Shown: positions 16,688 to 25,743, counted from the first letter of the stretch. The stretch: 64,000 bases of DNA from Streptomyces sp. TS71-3 (GCF_018327685.1 NZ_BNEL01000001.1:1364001-1428000); one strand, 5' to 3'. Translations and numbers: made by a program. The notes: generated from the letters alone by a model not told the origin.

Positions 16688-17200
16688 TCACCGCTGCGTG
16701 TCGAGGAGAGCGGCCGGAATCATCTCGTCGGCGGCCAGCGGAGGCCCGAGCACGACCTGCCCGTTCGCGGCGGCCGACCTGCGCAGGGCCTCCGGGGTCA
16801 CGGCCCAGCCCGCCGGCTTCGGCCGGGAGAGGTCCCAGCCCGCGTCGCGGAGGAAACCCTCCATGCCCGAGGGTGTGGCGATCGCCAGCATGTCGACGTC
16901 GTCCGAGGTGAACCGGTACGCGTGGGGGACGGCGCGCGGCAGGAAGGCGACCCCGCCCGCGTGGAGTTCGAAGCGGCGGTCACCCGCCCAGATCAGGCCG
17001 CTGCCGCGCAGCATCACGAAGATCTCGTCCTCGTCGGGGTGCACGTGCACGGGTGCGGCCGTGGCGGTCGGCACGGTCGAGCGGAACAGGCTCAGATGGC
17101 CGCCCGTGTGCTCGGCGTCCAGCAGAACCTCCATGATCCCGCCGCCGAGCCACTCCAGTCGCTCGTGCTCGCCGGCCAGGGCCACATAGGGAGAACTCAC
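16688..17200 (-). CDS. Cupin-domain protein (quercetinase-like)
   Basis: A 170-residue single-cupin protein. The start is GTG 17200, preceded by AAAGGAACGAA, although the frame stays open for 280 more codons upstream, antisense to tetR. Cupin motif 1 reads PVHVHPDEDEIFVMLRGSG, giving the His-x-His..Glu metal ligands, and motif 2 falls around FLPRAVPHAYRF. The C-terminal PEALRRSAAANGQVVLGPP follows. Related proteins are metal-dependent dioxygenases or small-molecule binders. It diverges from the TetR gene across a 192-bp control region, making it a probable target of that repressor. Confidence 0.82.
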   Translation of the reverse strand: MSSPYVALAGEHERLEWLGGGIMEVLLDAEHTGGHLSLFRSTVPTATAAPVHVHPDEDEIFVMLRGSGLIWAGDRRFELHAGGVAFLPRAVPHAYRFTSDDVDMLAIATPSGMEGFLRDAGWDLSRPKPAGWAVTPEALRRSAAANGQVVLGPPLAADEMIPAALLDTQR

Positions 17201-17362
17201 TTCGTTCCTTTCGCTCTCCGGCTGGTGGTTTCGATCGACGCTATGCGGAGGCTGCGGCTCCCGGAATCCCAGAAATCTGGGAGACCGCGGGTGCGGCTGT
17301 TCCACCGGTGCGGGTGCTCGCCGCTCGTCGCACGAGCGGCGCCCGCAAGTCCTGACAATTCC

Positions 17363-17386
17363 ATCAGTTCTGTTATCGACTAGAAT
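17363..17386 (+). promoter_or_regulatory. tetR promoter with AACTGAT-type operator half-site
   Basis: ATCAGTT (17363-17369) is the reverse complement of the AACTGAT found at two other promoters of this region. TAGAAT (17381-17386) is a good -10 box only 6 bases before ATG 17393, so the mRNA is probably leaderless or nearly so. No clear -35 at 17-18 spacing was found. Confidence 0.5.
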
Positions 17387-17392
17387 CGAGTC

Positions 17393-18025
17393 ATGCAGTC
17401 CTCGGCCACTCAGCCTGCCAACCGCTTCGAGCGCCGTCGGGCCAAGACCCGTCAGGCGCTCATCGGTGCCGCCCGCCAGATGCTGGCCGAGCAGGCCGGT
17501 ACGGAGGTGAGCATCCAAGCCATCGCCGACCGTGCGGATGTCGGTTTCGGCACCTTCTACAACCACTTCGAGACGAAGGACGCGCTCTTCGACGCGGCCG
17601 TCGCCGACGCGCTGGAGGAGTACGGGCAGCTGCTGGACTCGGTCACCTCCGGGATCGACGATCCGGCGGAGACGTTCGCTGCCAGCGTGCGCCTCACCCT
17701 CCAACTGGCCGCGAGCCACCCCGAGATCACGGCAATCCTCCGCTTCCGCGGACTGCAGCACGTGCACAGCGGGACGGGGCTGGGCCCGCGGGCCCTGCGC
17801 GACATCGAGGTCGGCAAGGCATCCGGCCGGTTCCGTATCGCCGACGCCCAGGTCGCGCTGAGCGTGGTCGGGGGAGCCGTCCTCGGGCTGGTCCAGCTCG
17901 GCGCCACCAGCGACCTCCCCGAGGCGGCGGGCGAGCAGACGGCCGAGATGGTACTGCGCATGCTCGGCCTGCCCGCGGACGAAGCCCACGAGGTGGCCAC
18001 CCGGCCTCTGCCGGCCGTGAGTTAG
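17393..18025 (+). CDS. TetR-family transcriptional regulator
   Basis: A 210-residue repressor. N-terminal residues 10-60 contain the TetR helix-turn-helix: RRAKTRQALIGAARQMLAEQ, then VSIQAIADRADVGFGTFYNH, followed by FETKDALFDAAV. The C-terminal helical domain (residues 70-205) would bind a ligand and dimerise. It diverges from the cupin gene, and downstream on the same strand lies the MFS transporter of the catabolic operon. A shared AACTGAT element in front of this gene, the transporter and the dioxygenase gene suggests that it represses all three; this is inference. Confidence 0.9.
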   Translation: MQSSATQPANRFERRRAKTRQALIGAARQMLAEQAGTEVSIQAIADRADVGFGTFYNHFETKDALFDAAVADALEEYGQLLDSVTSGIDDPAETFAASVRLTLQLAASHPEITAILRFRGLQHVHSGTGLGPRALRDIEVGKASGRFRIADAQVALSVVGGAVLGLVQLGATSDLPEAAGEQTAEMVLRMLGLPADEAHEVATRPLPAVS

Positions 18026-18281
18026 GGCCGGGTGGCCCGGTAGCAACAGGAACCCGCGGGCGAGTGGCGCGGTCTCCGCCCGCTCGCGGTCATTCAGGGC
18101 TGAGCCCGGGGCCTCCCCGGCGGCGGTTGCCGATCACCGTCCAGCGGGCGCCCGCAATCCAACGGCCGCCCGCCATGCGCGAGTCTCGCACCCCCGCCCT
18201 GGCCGGCGGGACGCCCCTTGCGCCCTCCGCCGGATCCACCCCGCTGATGCGAAGGCACATCACAGCACTGAGTGAATGCTG
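18026..18281 (+). other. Intergenic region tetR-MFS without visible gene
   Basis: The 256 bases between the tetR stop and the MFS operator show no coding pattern on either strand and no strong hairpin. A short reading frame starting 18064 has non-actinobacterial codon use and no ribosome binding site. Confidence 0.5.
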
Positions 18282-18315
18282 CGATCGTAACTGATGAAAT
18301 CCTCAGTTACGATCG
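18282..18315. promoter_or_regulatory. Perfect 13-bp inverted repeat operator before the MFS gene
   Basis: CGATCGTAACTGA (18282-18294) and TCAGTTACGATCG (18303-18315) are exact reverse complements around an 8-bp spacer. The site ends 5 bases before ATG 18321. Size and symmetry fit a TetR dimer site. A repressor bound here would cover the transcription start and ribosome binding region. Confidence 0.75.
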
Positions 18316-18320
18316 ATTCC

Positions 18321-19922
18321 ATGAACATGCCTGCAAGCGGTGACAGCCCGATCCATGCGGGTCGCGCCGGTACCCGCGGCGTCCTCTCCGCCATGTGCCT
18401 GTCCCTGGTCCTGGTCGTCGCGTCGGTCTCCGCGCTCAACCTGGCCCTGCCGGACCTCGCCGTGGACCTCGACGCCACCAACTCGTCCTTGACCTGGATA
18501 GCCGACGGCTACACCGTCGCGCTGGCCGCCCTGGTCCTGCCCATGGGCGCACTCGGTGACCTCTTCGGCCGCCGCAAGGTCCTCATCCTCGGCAACCTGG
18601 TCTTCGGCGCGGCAGCCCTGCTCGCCGCCTTCTCCGACTCCACCGCCCACCTGATCGTCTGGCGTGTGGTGATGGGTGTCGGCGCGGCCATGATCATGCC
18701 GGGCACCCTGTCCACGATCACCTCCGTCTTCCCCGCCGGCAGGAAGGACCGCGGGGTGGCCACCTGGTCCGGGTTCGCCGCAGCCGGCGCCATCATCGGC
18801 ATGCTGATCGCCGGAGGGCTCCTGGAGCAGTGGACCTGGAGGTCGATCTTCGTCGTCAGCGCCATCACCTCCCTGGCGTGCGCCCTGGCCGCCCTGCTCC
18901 TGGCGCCGGAGACGAGGAGTTCCGAGCCCGAGCCCTTCGACCGGGGCGGCGCCGTGACCACCGCTCTCATGGTCGGCACCCTCGTCTACGGGATCATCGA
19001 GGGCAGCGACCGGGGCTGGACGCGACCTGAGGTCCTGGCCGCCTTCGCCGTCTCCGTGCTGGGCCTGGTCGGCTACGCGCTGCTCGGGCTGCGCAGCCGC
19101 CACCCGCTCCTGGACCCCCGCCTGTTCGGCCTCCGCGGCTTCCGCGCCGGCACCATCGCGGTCCTGACCCAGTTCATGGCCGTCTTCGGGTTCTTCTTCG
19201 TCGGCCTGCAGTTCCTCCAGCTCATCCTCGGCTACGGGCCCCTCAGGAGCGCCGTCGCCCTCATCCCCGTCGCCGCCGTGGTGCTGCCCGCCTCGCAGCT
19301 CGCCCCCCGGCTCGTCCACCGTCTCGGTCACAAGGCCGTGATGCCCGCCGGCCTGCTGTGCCTGGCTGCGGGCATGCTCCGGCTGACCCGCCTGGATGCC
19401 GGCAGCGGCTATCCCGCGTTCCTCGTGGCCCTGATCCTCGCCGGTGCCGGGATCGGCCTGGTCGGTTCCTCGGGCACCAGTGCGATCGTCGACTCCCTCG
19501 GTCCCGACCGCCAGGGCGTGGCCTCCGCCATGAACGACGCCACCCGCGAGGTCGGCTCCGCCGTCGGCATCGCCATCATGGGCTCGGTCTTCTCCAGCCG
19601 GTACCGCTCCGCCCTGCCGAGCACCCTCGGTCAGCTGCCCTCCGGCGCCGCCGAAACCGTTCGTCATTCCGCCGCCGGAGGGCTGGAAGTCGCCTCCCAC
19701 CTGGGTGCACGAGGACTCCGGCTCGCCGACGACGTCCGCGACGCCTTCATGGCCGGCTTCACCGATGCCATGGCCGTCATCTCCGTGATCATCGTTCTCG
19801 CCGCGCTCGCCTGCCTGGCCTCCGCCCCCCGCCGCATCAGGCCCGCGGCCGGTCGCCAGGCGGACGACGGCCCGGCCGCAGAAGCGGCCGATGCGCGCAC
19901 CCCGAGCGTGCGGGTCCCGTGA
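18321..19922 (+). CDS. MFS transporter, DHA2 (14-TMS) family
   Basis: About 533 residues. ATG 18321 is chosen because the earlier in-frame ATG (18294) lies inside the operator palindrome; ATG 18327 is also possible. The N-terminal half shows motif A as GALGDLFGRRKVLIL, the DHA motif C-like GFAAAGAIIGMLIAG and LNLALPDLAVDLDA in helix 1. Fourteen hydrophobic segments are countable, as in EmrB/QacA-type drug:proton antiporters. It heads the catabolic gene set (dioxygenase, hydrolase, hydroxylase, CoA ligase), so it may carry the aromatic substrate in or a toxic intermediate out. The direction cannot be read from sequence. Confidence 0.88.
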   Translation: MNMPASGDSPIHAGRAGTRGVLSAMCLSLVLVVASVSALNLALPDLAVDLDATNSSLTWIADGYTVALAALVLPMGALGDLFGRRKVLILGNLVFGAAALLAAFSDSTAHLIVWRVVMGVGAAMIMPGTLSTITSVFPAGRKDRGVATWSGFAAAGAIIGMLIAGGLLEQWTWRSIFVVSAITSLACALAALLLAPETRSSEPEPFDRGGAVTTALMVGTLVYGIIEGSDRGWTRPEVLAAFAVSVLGLVGYALLGLRSRHPLLDPRLFGLRGFRAGTIAVLTQFMAVFGFFFVGLQFLQLILGYGPLRSAVALIPVAAVVLPASQLAPRLVHRLGHKAVMPAGLLCLAAGMLRLTRLDAGSGYPAFLVALILAGAGIGLVGSSGTSAIVDSLGPDRQGVASAMNDATREVGSAVGIAIMGSVFSSRYRSALPSTLGQLPSGAAETVRHSAAGGLEVASHLGARGLRLADDVRDAFMAGFTDAMAVISVIIVLAALACLASAPRRIRPAAGRQADDGPAAEAADARTPSVRVP

Positions 19923-19970
19923 GCGCGCGCATCGCCATCTCTCGCCGCGAAGACCTTGACGATGGAGTTG

Positions 19971-20009
19971 TCATAACTGATAGTTTCATCATTATGCCTT
20001 TCATCATTA
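19971..20009. promoter_or_regulatory. Operator-like repeats upstream of dioxygenase gene
   Basis: TCATAACTGAT (19971-19981) carries the shared AACTGAT element and pairs imperfectly with ATCATTATG (about 19988-19996). TTTCATCATTA occurs twice, at 19984-19994 and 19999-20009, a 15-bp period. The AT-rich block is striking in a high-GC genome and lies 22-60 bases before ATG 20031. Confidence 0.55.
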
Positions 20010-20030
20010 CGCGATGTCTTGGAGGGCGCC

Positions 20031-21176
20031 ATGTCTGAAACCCGCCTCGACCGGGCTGGTGTCGCAACGGCCCACCAGGACCTCCACAGCGAGCGGGGCG
20101 CTCTGCGCGGCGAGCATCCGGGCAGCTCCGGGAATCCCGTGATCAAGGTGGCGGACCTGGCCTGGCTGGAGTTCGAGAAGCCGGACCTGGAGCGGGCCGC
20201 GGTCTTCGCCCGTGACTTCGGCTTCCAGATCGCAGCGTGCACCGAGCGGGAGCTGTGGCTGCGGGGCACCTTCGCGGGCTCGCCCTGCATGGTGATCCGG
20301 CGCGGTCGTACGTCCCGCTTCATCGGCCCGGCGTTCCGAGCCGCCGAACGCACCGACCTGGACCGGCTGGCCCGCGCCACCGGCACCGACGTGCGCGACG
20401 CGGACGTCCCCGGCGGCGGCCGGGTGGTCGACCTGCTCGACCCCTCGGGCCTGCCGGTGCGAGTGGCGCACTGTTCACAAACCCTGCCCGAGCTGCCGGG
20501 ACAGCACCCGCTGCCGCTCAACTTCGGCACGGATCGCGGTCGCACGAACGCCCCCCAGCGCCCGCCGCGAGAGCCGTCCCGGATCCAGAGGCTTGGCCAC
20601 GTGGTGCTGGAAACGAGGGTGTTCGCCCGGTGCCTGGACTGGTACCTGGACACCCTCGGCATGATCGTGTCCGACTTCCTCTTCCTGGACGGCCAGCGCG
20701 ACCGCGGCCCGACCATGGCGTTCATCCGCTGCGACCAGGGCAGCCTCGCCGTCGACCACCACACCCTCGCCCTGCACCTGGGGCCGGGCAACGGGTACGT
20801 CCACTCCGCCTACCAGGTCACCGATCTCGACTCGCTCGCGGCCGGCGGCGAGTACCTCAGCGAGCGCGGCTACCGGCGCAGTTGGGGCATCGGCCGGCAC
20901 ATCCTGGGAAGCCAGCTCTTCGACTACTGGCGCGACCCCGGCCACCTCATGCTGGAGCACTTCGCGGACGGCGACCTCTTCTCCCGCGACGTCGAGCCCG
21001 GCTGGGCCCCCATGTCGACGAGCGGGCTGGCCCAGTGGGGGCCGCCTGCCACCCGCGACTTCCTCGGCGCGAGCCCCTCGCCGAGGCGGGTCCGCGACGT
21101 CGTCGAGGCCCTGCGCGGCGACAACGAGCTGGACCCGGCGCGTCTGCTGGGCCTGCTCAAGGCCGTCAACTCCTGA
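20031..21176 (+). CDS. Extradiol ring-cleavage dioxygenase (VOC superfamily, type I)
   Basis: A 381-residue two-domain vicinal-oxygen-chelate protein, from ATG 20031 with GGAGGG at 20021-20026. The N-terminal half (VADLAWLEFEKPDLERAAVF) is a degenerate VOC domain. The C-terminal half has the candidate Fe(II) ligands: His in RLGHVVLETRVFARCLDWYL, His in DHHTLALHLG or GNGYVHSAYQV, and Glu in HLMLEHFADGDLF. This resembles catechol 2,3-dioxygenase-type enzymes that open a dihydroxylated ring next to the diol. Following genes encode an FAH-family hydrolase and a flavin hydroxylase, as expected for an aromatic meta-cleavage pathway. The ring substrate is unknown. Confidence 0.85.
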   Translation: MSETRLDRAGVATAHQDLHSERGALRGEHPGSSGNPVIKVADLAWLEFEKPDLERAAVFARDFGFQIAACTERELWLRGTFAGSPCMVIRRGRTSRFIGPAFRAAERTDLDRLARATGTDVRDADVPGGGRVVDLLDPSGLPVRVAHCSQTLPELPGQHPLPLNFGTDRGRTNAPQRPPREPSRIQRLGHVVLETRVFARCLDWYLDTLGMIVSDFLFLDGQRDRGPTMAFIRCDQGSLAVDHHTLALHLGPGNGYVHSAYQVTDLDSLAAGGEYLSERGYRRSWGIGRHILGSQLFDYWRDPGHLMLEHFADGDLFSRDVEPGWAPMSTSGLAQWGPPATRDFLGASPSPRRVRDVVEALRGDNELDPARLLGLLKAVNS

Positions 21177-21204
21177 CCTCCACCCGTCTGACGAGAGCAA
21201 CGAC

Positions 21205-22155
21205 ATGACTACGAACGTCCTGCGCACCGCCGAAGGCTGGTGGGTCGTCCGCGACGACCGAGCCGTCCTCGCCGACACCAAGGCCACCACGACAGCCGAA
21301 CTGATCGCCGACCGCGCCGCCGTCGAAGAGGCGGCCCATTCCGGCGGGCCGGGCACGCCCGTCATGGATCTCAGGGTGCTCTCCCCGGTCACCACGCCCT
21401 GCCGCGTGGTCGCGCAGATGGTCAACTACCACAGCCACGCTCGCGATTCGGGCTTCACGGGTGACATCCCGCCGACCTTCTTCCGCAAGGCATCAGGCTC
21501 GGTCAGCGGCCCGAGGGACCCCGTCGTGCGGCCCCCACACGTGAAGCTCCTCGACTACGAGGTCGAACTCGGCCTGGTCATGGGCGCCTGCCTGCCCATC
21601 GGCACCGTGGTCGAGGAACGGGACCTTCCCGCGTACGTCGCCGGGCTCGTCATCACCGACGACGTCAGCGCCCGTGACGTGCAGCTGGCCAAGACGCAGT
21701 TCTACGAGAGCAAGTCGTACCCGACCTTCACACCGTGCGGCCCCTACCTGACACTCCTGGAGCCCGAGGACTTCGCCCATCTCCTCGACCTGCGGCTGAA
21801 GTTGGGCGTCAACGGCGACCTGCGCCAGGACCGCACCCTCGCCGACATGATCGTCCGCCCCGCACGAGCCCTCACCCTGCTCGCCCGCTTCCAGACCCTC
21901 GACCCCGGTGACCTGCTGCTGACCGGCACTCCCGGCGGCACGGCACTGAAGGCCCCGCCCAAGCCGGTCGAGAAGATCGGTGCACTGCTGCCGCCGGCCC
22001 TGAAGTGGAAGACGTTCTTCAGAAGCCAGGCGAGGAACCCGCGCTACCTGCACGCGGGCGACACCGTCACCGCCAACATCGCCACCCCCGACGGGCGGAT
22101 CGACCTGGGCGAGCAGCGCACCCCCGTGACCGACGCGCACCGAGACCCGGAGTGA
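21205..22155 (+). CDS. Fumarylacetoacetate hydrolase-family protein
   Basis: A 316-residue FAH-fold enzyme. An N-terminal variable region (residues 1-75) is followed by the conserved metal-binding core. LLDYEVELGLVMG gives the Glu pair, ITDDVSARDVQLAKTQFYES the Asp, and KSYPTFTPCGPYL the FAH substrate loop; LLTGTPGGTALKAP comes near the end. Family members cleave carbon-carbon bonds of acylpyruvates or 2-hydroxy-dienoates. In this operon it would hydrolyse the ring-opened product made by the upstream dioxygenase. Since a CoA ligase resembling acetoacetyl-CoA synthetase follows, one product may be acetoacetate. The start ATG 21205 is 28 bases after the dioxygenase stop. Confidence 0.88.
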   Translation: MTTNVLRTAEGWWVVRDDRAVLADTKATTTAELIADRAAVEEAAHSGGPGTPVMDLRVLSPVTTPCRVVAQMVNYHSHARDSGFTGDIPPTFFRKASGSVSGPRDPVVRPPHVKLLDYEVELGLVMGACLPIGTVVEERDLPAYVAGLVITDDVSARDVQLAKTQFYESKSYPTFTPCGPYLTLLEPEDFAHLLDLRLKLGVNGDLRQDRTLADMIVRPARALTLLARFQTLDPGDLLLTGTPGGTALKAPPKPVEKIGALLPPALKWKTFFRSQARNPRYLHAGDTVTANIATPDGRIDLGEQRTPVTDAHRDPE

Positions 22156-22162
22156 GCCGCAC

Positions 22163-23773
22163 ATGACCGCCGACCGAGCCGCGCCGCCCCACCCCGCCGA
22201 GCACGTGCCAGTGGTGATCATCGGAGCCGGGCCCGTGGGCGTGACCGCCGCCCTCCTGCTCGCCCGGCGCGGAGTACCCAGCGTCCTGCTGGAACGCCAC
22301 ACCGGCGTCTATCCCCTCCCGCGCGCCCTGGTCGTCGACGACGAGGTACGCCGGATCATCCAGGCCGCGGGCATAGGTGAGCAATTCTCCGAGATCGCCC
22401 GCCCGGGCAACGGGCTGCGGCTGCTCGACGCCCGGCACCGGGTGATGGCCGAGTTCCGCCGCACCGGACACGGTCCGCACGGCTACCCGCAGACCAGCAT
22501 GTTCGAACAGCCCGTACTCGAGCGGCTGCTGCGCGAGGCCCTGGCCCGGCGCCCCGCATGCGAACTGCGGGGCGGGGTGGAGGTCACCGGCATCGGCCCG
22601 GAGACCGAAGGCCCGGTCCGTGTGACGTACCGCGACGACGACGGCGAGCGGCAGCTGTGGGCCGACGCGGTCCTGGGCTGCGACGGTGCGAACAGCCTCA
22701 CGCGCGACGCCATCGGTGCCGTCTGGGAGGACCTGGGCTTCGAGGAGAGCTGGACCGTCATCGACGTGCGCACGAGCGCCGGTGTGCGCTGCTGGGAGGG
22801 CGTCGACCAGGTCTGCGACCCGGACCGACCGGCCACCTTCATGCGCGTCGGCGAGGACACCTACCGCTGGGAGTTCCGGCTGCACGACGGGCAGGAGCGG
22901 CCGGTCCGCGAGCTGGTCGCTCCCTGGCTTCCACGCTCGTACGAGGGGGACTTCGAGGTCGTCCGCGAGGCGCGGTACACCTTCCGGGCACGCGTCGCCG
23001 ACCGGTGGCGGAGCGGACGGGTCCTCCTCCTGGGTGATGCCGCCCACCTCACCCCGCCGTTCATCGGGCAAGGGCTCTGCGGTGGCCTGCGGGATGCCTA
23101 CAACCTCGCCTGGAAACTCGCCCGCGTCCTCCAGCAGGGCTCCGACGAGCGGCTGCTGGACACCTACGAGAGCGAACGCAAGCCACACGCCCGCCATGTG
23201 ATACGTCTCGCCGTAGCCACCGGCTGGGCCATGACCGGCGGCCAGGACCGCGCCGCCGCACTGCGCCGCGGCGCCCTGAGAGCGGCGGTCCGCATCCCCG
23301 GTCTCACCAGGGCCGCTGCCCGCGACCTGAGCCCGGCGCTGACCGCGGGGCCGCTGGTACGGCGCCGCACCCGGCTGAGCAGGCGAGGGCTCGGGGGCAG
23401 TCTGTGCCCGCAGCCGCGGGTGCGCGCCGACGGGGCGTCAACCCGGCTCGACGAGTTGCTCGGAGCCTCCTTCGCCGTGCTGAGCGCCGTGCCGCTCGCC
23501 CCCTCGCTACAGGCCCTCGCCGCCGGCCTGAGCGCCCCGGTCCTCTCCGTGGCCCAGCTCGGCGACGACGGCCGTCTTGCCGACTGGCTGCGCGCGGGAA
23601 GAGCGGACGCCGTACTGCTGCGACCGGACCGCGTCGTCCTGGACGTCGTCCCGGCCGGGGGCCGGGACTTCACCGGCGCCGCCGCCTGGGCCCCCCTCCT
23701 GCACACCACGCGCGGCCCCCACCCATCCCCGCGGACCGGCGACAATCGCCTGCCGAGGAGCGCCACACGATGA
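22163..23773 (+). CDS. FAD-dependent aromatic hydroxylase (MhpA-like)
   Basis: A 536-residue class A flavoprotein monooxygenase. The Rossmann motif VVIIGAGPVGVTAALLLARR binds the ADP part of FAD near residue 16. DAVLGCDGANSLTRDAIG is the DG motif, and LLLGDAAHLTPPFIGQGLCG is the GD motif contacting the ribityl chain. A C-terminal thioredoxin-like domain (residues 400-530) is typical of MhpA/phenol hydroxylase types. It would use NAD(P)H and oxygen to hydroxylate an aromatic ring, producing the diol for the dioxygenase encoded earlier in the operon. The gene starts 8 bases after the FAH gene and overlaps the next gene by ATGA. Confidence 0.9.
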   Translation: MTADRAAPPHPAEHVPVVIIGAGPVGVTAALLLARRGVPSVLLERHTGVYPLPRALVVDDEVRRIIQAAGIGEQFSEIARPGNGLRLLDARHRVMAEFRRTGHGPHGYPQTSMFEQPVLERLLREALARRPACELRGGVEVTGIGPETEGPVRVTYRDDDGERQLWADAVLGCDGANSLTRDAIGAVWEDLGFEESWTVIDVRTSAGVRCWEGVDQVCDPDRPATFMRVGEDTYRWEFRLHDGQERPVRELVAPWLPRSYEGDFEVVREARYTFRARVADRWRSGRVLLLGDAAHLTPPFIGQGLCGGLRDAYNLAWKLARVLQQGSDERLLDTYESERKPHARHVIRLAVATGWAMTGGQDRAAALRRGALRAAVRIPGLTRAAARDLSPALTAGPLVRRRTRLSRRGLGGSLCPQPRVRADGASTRLDELLGASFAVLSAVPLAPSLQALAAGLSAPVLSVAQLGDDGRLADWLRAGRADAVLLRPDRVVLDVVPAGGRDFTGAAAWAPLLHTTRGPHPSPRTGDNRLPRSATR

Positions 23774-25743
23774 CCATGCCGTACCCGGACCCCTTCATGA
23801 CACCCGATCCGCGGACCGCCGCGGGCAGCCGCATCATGGACTTCGCCCGCCACGCCGGAGTGGACGGAACCGACTACACCGCCCTGCACCGCTGGTCGGT
23901 CACCGACCTGGCGGGTTTCTGGGGCGCGGTGTGGGAGTACTTCGACATCGACGCGGAGACCCCCTACGAGGAGGTGCTGGCCGAGGAGACCATGCCCGGC
24001 GCACGCTGGTTCCCCGGCGCCACCCTCAACTACACGCACCACGCGCTGCGCAACCTGCCCTCCGGCGCCCCGGCGGTCATCGCCCTTGACGAAGCCGGCG
24101 CCGGCTACCAGGTGACGGGCGAACGGCTGCGGGCCCAGGTCGCCTCCGTCGCGGCGACCCTGCGCGACCTGGGCGTGGGGAGGGGCGACCGGGTGGTGGG
24201 CTACCTGCCCAACACCCCGCACGCGATCGCCGCGTTCCTCGCCGCGGCGAGCCTGGGCGCCGTGTGGTCGGTGTGCGGGCAGGACTACGCCCCCACGGCG
24301 GCCGCCGACCGGTTCGCCCAGCTCGAACCCACCGTGCTGATCGCTGCCGACGGCTACCTCTTCAACGGCGAGGTCCACGATCGCCGCGACGCCGCCCTCG
24401 AACTCGCCGGCGCGCTGCCCACGCTGAAGGCGACCGTCCTGGTGGACCACATGGGGCTGCCGTGGCCGTCGCGGGCGCACCCGTCGCCGGTCGTCCCGTG
24501 GGAGGACACGTCCACCCGCACCGAGGAACTCACGTGTACACCGGTGCCGTTCGACCACCCGCTGTGGGTGGTGTTCTCCTCCGGCACCACCGGCCTGCCC
24601 AAGGGCATCGTCCATGGCCACGGCGGCGTCCTGCTGGAGCATCTGAAGACCCTGGGCCTGCACTCCGACCTCGGCCCAGGAGACCGCCTCCTGTGGTACA
24701 CCACCACCCACTGGATGATGTGGAACCTGGTCGCCTCAACGCTTCTGACCGGTGCCACGACGTGCACCTACGAGGGCAGCCCGGCGCCCCTCGCCAGGCC
24801 CGACGTTCTGTGGGAACTGGCCGCCCGGCACCACGTCACGGTCTTCGGCACCAGCCCCCAATACCTCCTGGGCATGGCCAAGTTCGGTATCGACCCAGCC
24901 GTGCACGACCTGTCGTCCATCCGCGTGATCGGCTGCACCGGCTCCGCCCTGCCGGCCTCCGCCTACCCCTGGGTCCGCGACCACGTGGGCCACGGTGTGC
25001 TGCTGGCCTCGATCAGCGGCGGCACCGACGTGGTGTCCGGCTTCGCGGGCAGCGCGCCCACCACGCCGGTCTGGGCGGGGGAGCTGTCGGCGCCCCATCT
25101 CGGCGTGGCACTGGCCGCGTTCGACGCCGACGGCGCGGCGGTCACCGACCAGGTCGGCGAGCTCGTCGTCACCCGCCCGATGCCGTCGATGCCGCTGTCC
25201 CTGTGGAACGACCCCGACGGCAGCCGCTACCGGGACGCCTACTTCTCCTCCTACCCCGGCGTCTGGCGGCACGGCGACTGGATCACCCACACCGCCCATG
25301 GTTCGGTGATCGTCCACGGCCGCTCCGACAGCACGTTGAACCGCAACGGCGTCCGGCTCGGCAGCGCCGACATCCACGACGTCGTCGAACGCCTGCCCGA
25401 GATCACCGAGGCCCTGGTCATCGGCGCGGAGGAGCCGGACGGGGGCTACTGGATGCCGCTGTTCGTGGTCCTCACGCCCGGCGCGGTCCTGGACGGCACC
25501 CTTCGCGAGAAGATCCGCGACGCCGTCCGGACCGGTGCCTCACCCCGCCACGTTCCCGACGAGATCCTCGAAGTACCGGGCATCCCGCACACCCGCACCG
25601 GCAAGAAGCTGGAGGTCCCGGTGAAACGCATGCTCCAGGGCGCCCCGGCCGAGCAGGTCGTCGACACCGCGGCAGTGGACGCGCCCCACCTCCTCGACCA
25701 CTACGCCCGTCTGGGCGCCGAACGCCGGGACCGGTCGGCATGA
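23770..25743 (+). CDS. Acetoacetyl-CoA synthetase (acetoacetate-CoA ligase)
   Basis: A 657-residue ANL-superfamily ligase, translationally coupled to the hydroxylase gene (ATGA). The N-terminal block RWSVTDLAGFWGAVWEYFDI and the AEETMPGARWFPGATLNYTH segment are characteristic of the acetoacetyl-CoA synthetase branch. The nucleotide loop is VFSSGTTGLPKGIVHGHGG. WMMWNLVASTLLTGAT and SISGGTDVVSGFAGSAP are the A4/A5 regions. Lysine of the C-terminal domain is in HTRTGKKLEVPVKR. It should make acetoacetyl-CoA from acetoacetate, ATP and CoA, which fits release of acetoacetate by the FAH-family hydrolase two genes earlier. Another short 3-oxo acid cannot be excluded. Confidence 0.88.
   Translation: MTMPYPDPFMTPDPRTAAGSRIMDFARHAGVDGTDYTALHRWSVTDLAGFWGAVWEYFDIDAETPYEEVLAEETMPGARWFPGATLNYTHHALRNLPSGAPAVIALDEAGAGYQVTGERLRAQVASVAATLRDLGVGRGDRVVGYLPNTPHAIAAFLAAASLGAVWSVCGQDYAPTAAADRFAQLEPTVLIAADGYLFNGEVHDRRDAALELAGALPTLKATVLVDHMGLPWPSRAHPSPVVPWEDTSTRTEELTCTPVPFDHPLWVVFSSGTTGLPKGIVHGHGGVLLEHLKTLGLHSDLGPGDRLLWYTTTHWMMWNLVASTLLTGATTCTYEGSPAPLARPDVLWELAARHHVTVFGTSPQYLLGMAKFGIDPAVHDLSSIRVIGCTGSALPASAYPWVRDHVGHGVLLASISGGTDVVSGFAGSAPTTPVWAGELSAPHLGVALAAFDADGAAVTDQVGELVVTRPMPSMPLSLWNDPDGSRYRDAYFSSYPGVWRHGDWITHTAHGSVIVHGRSDSTLNRNGVRLGSADIHDVVERLPEITEALVIGAEEPDGGYWMPLFVVLTPGAVLDGTLREKIRDAVRTGASPRHVPDEILEVPGIPHTRTGKKLEVPVKRMLQGAPAEQVVDTAAVDAPHLLDHYARLGAERRDRSA

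Noticed and set aside
18294..18320. ATG 18294 as the start of the MFS transporter
   Set aside because: It lies inside the perfect inverted repeat 18282-18315 and has no ribosome binding site; the later ATG fits better.
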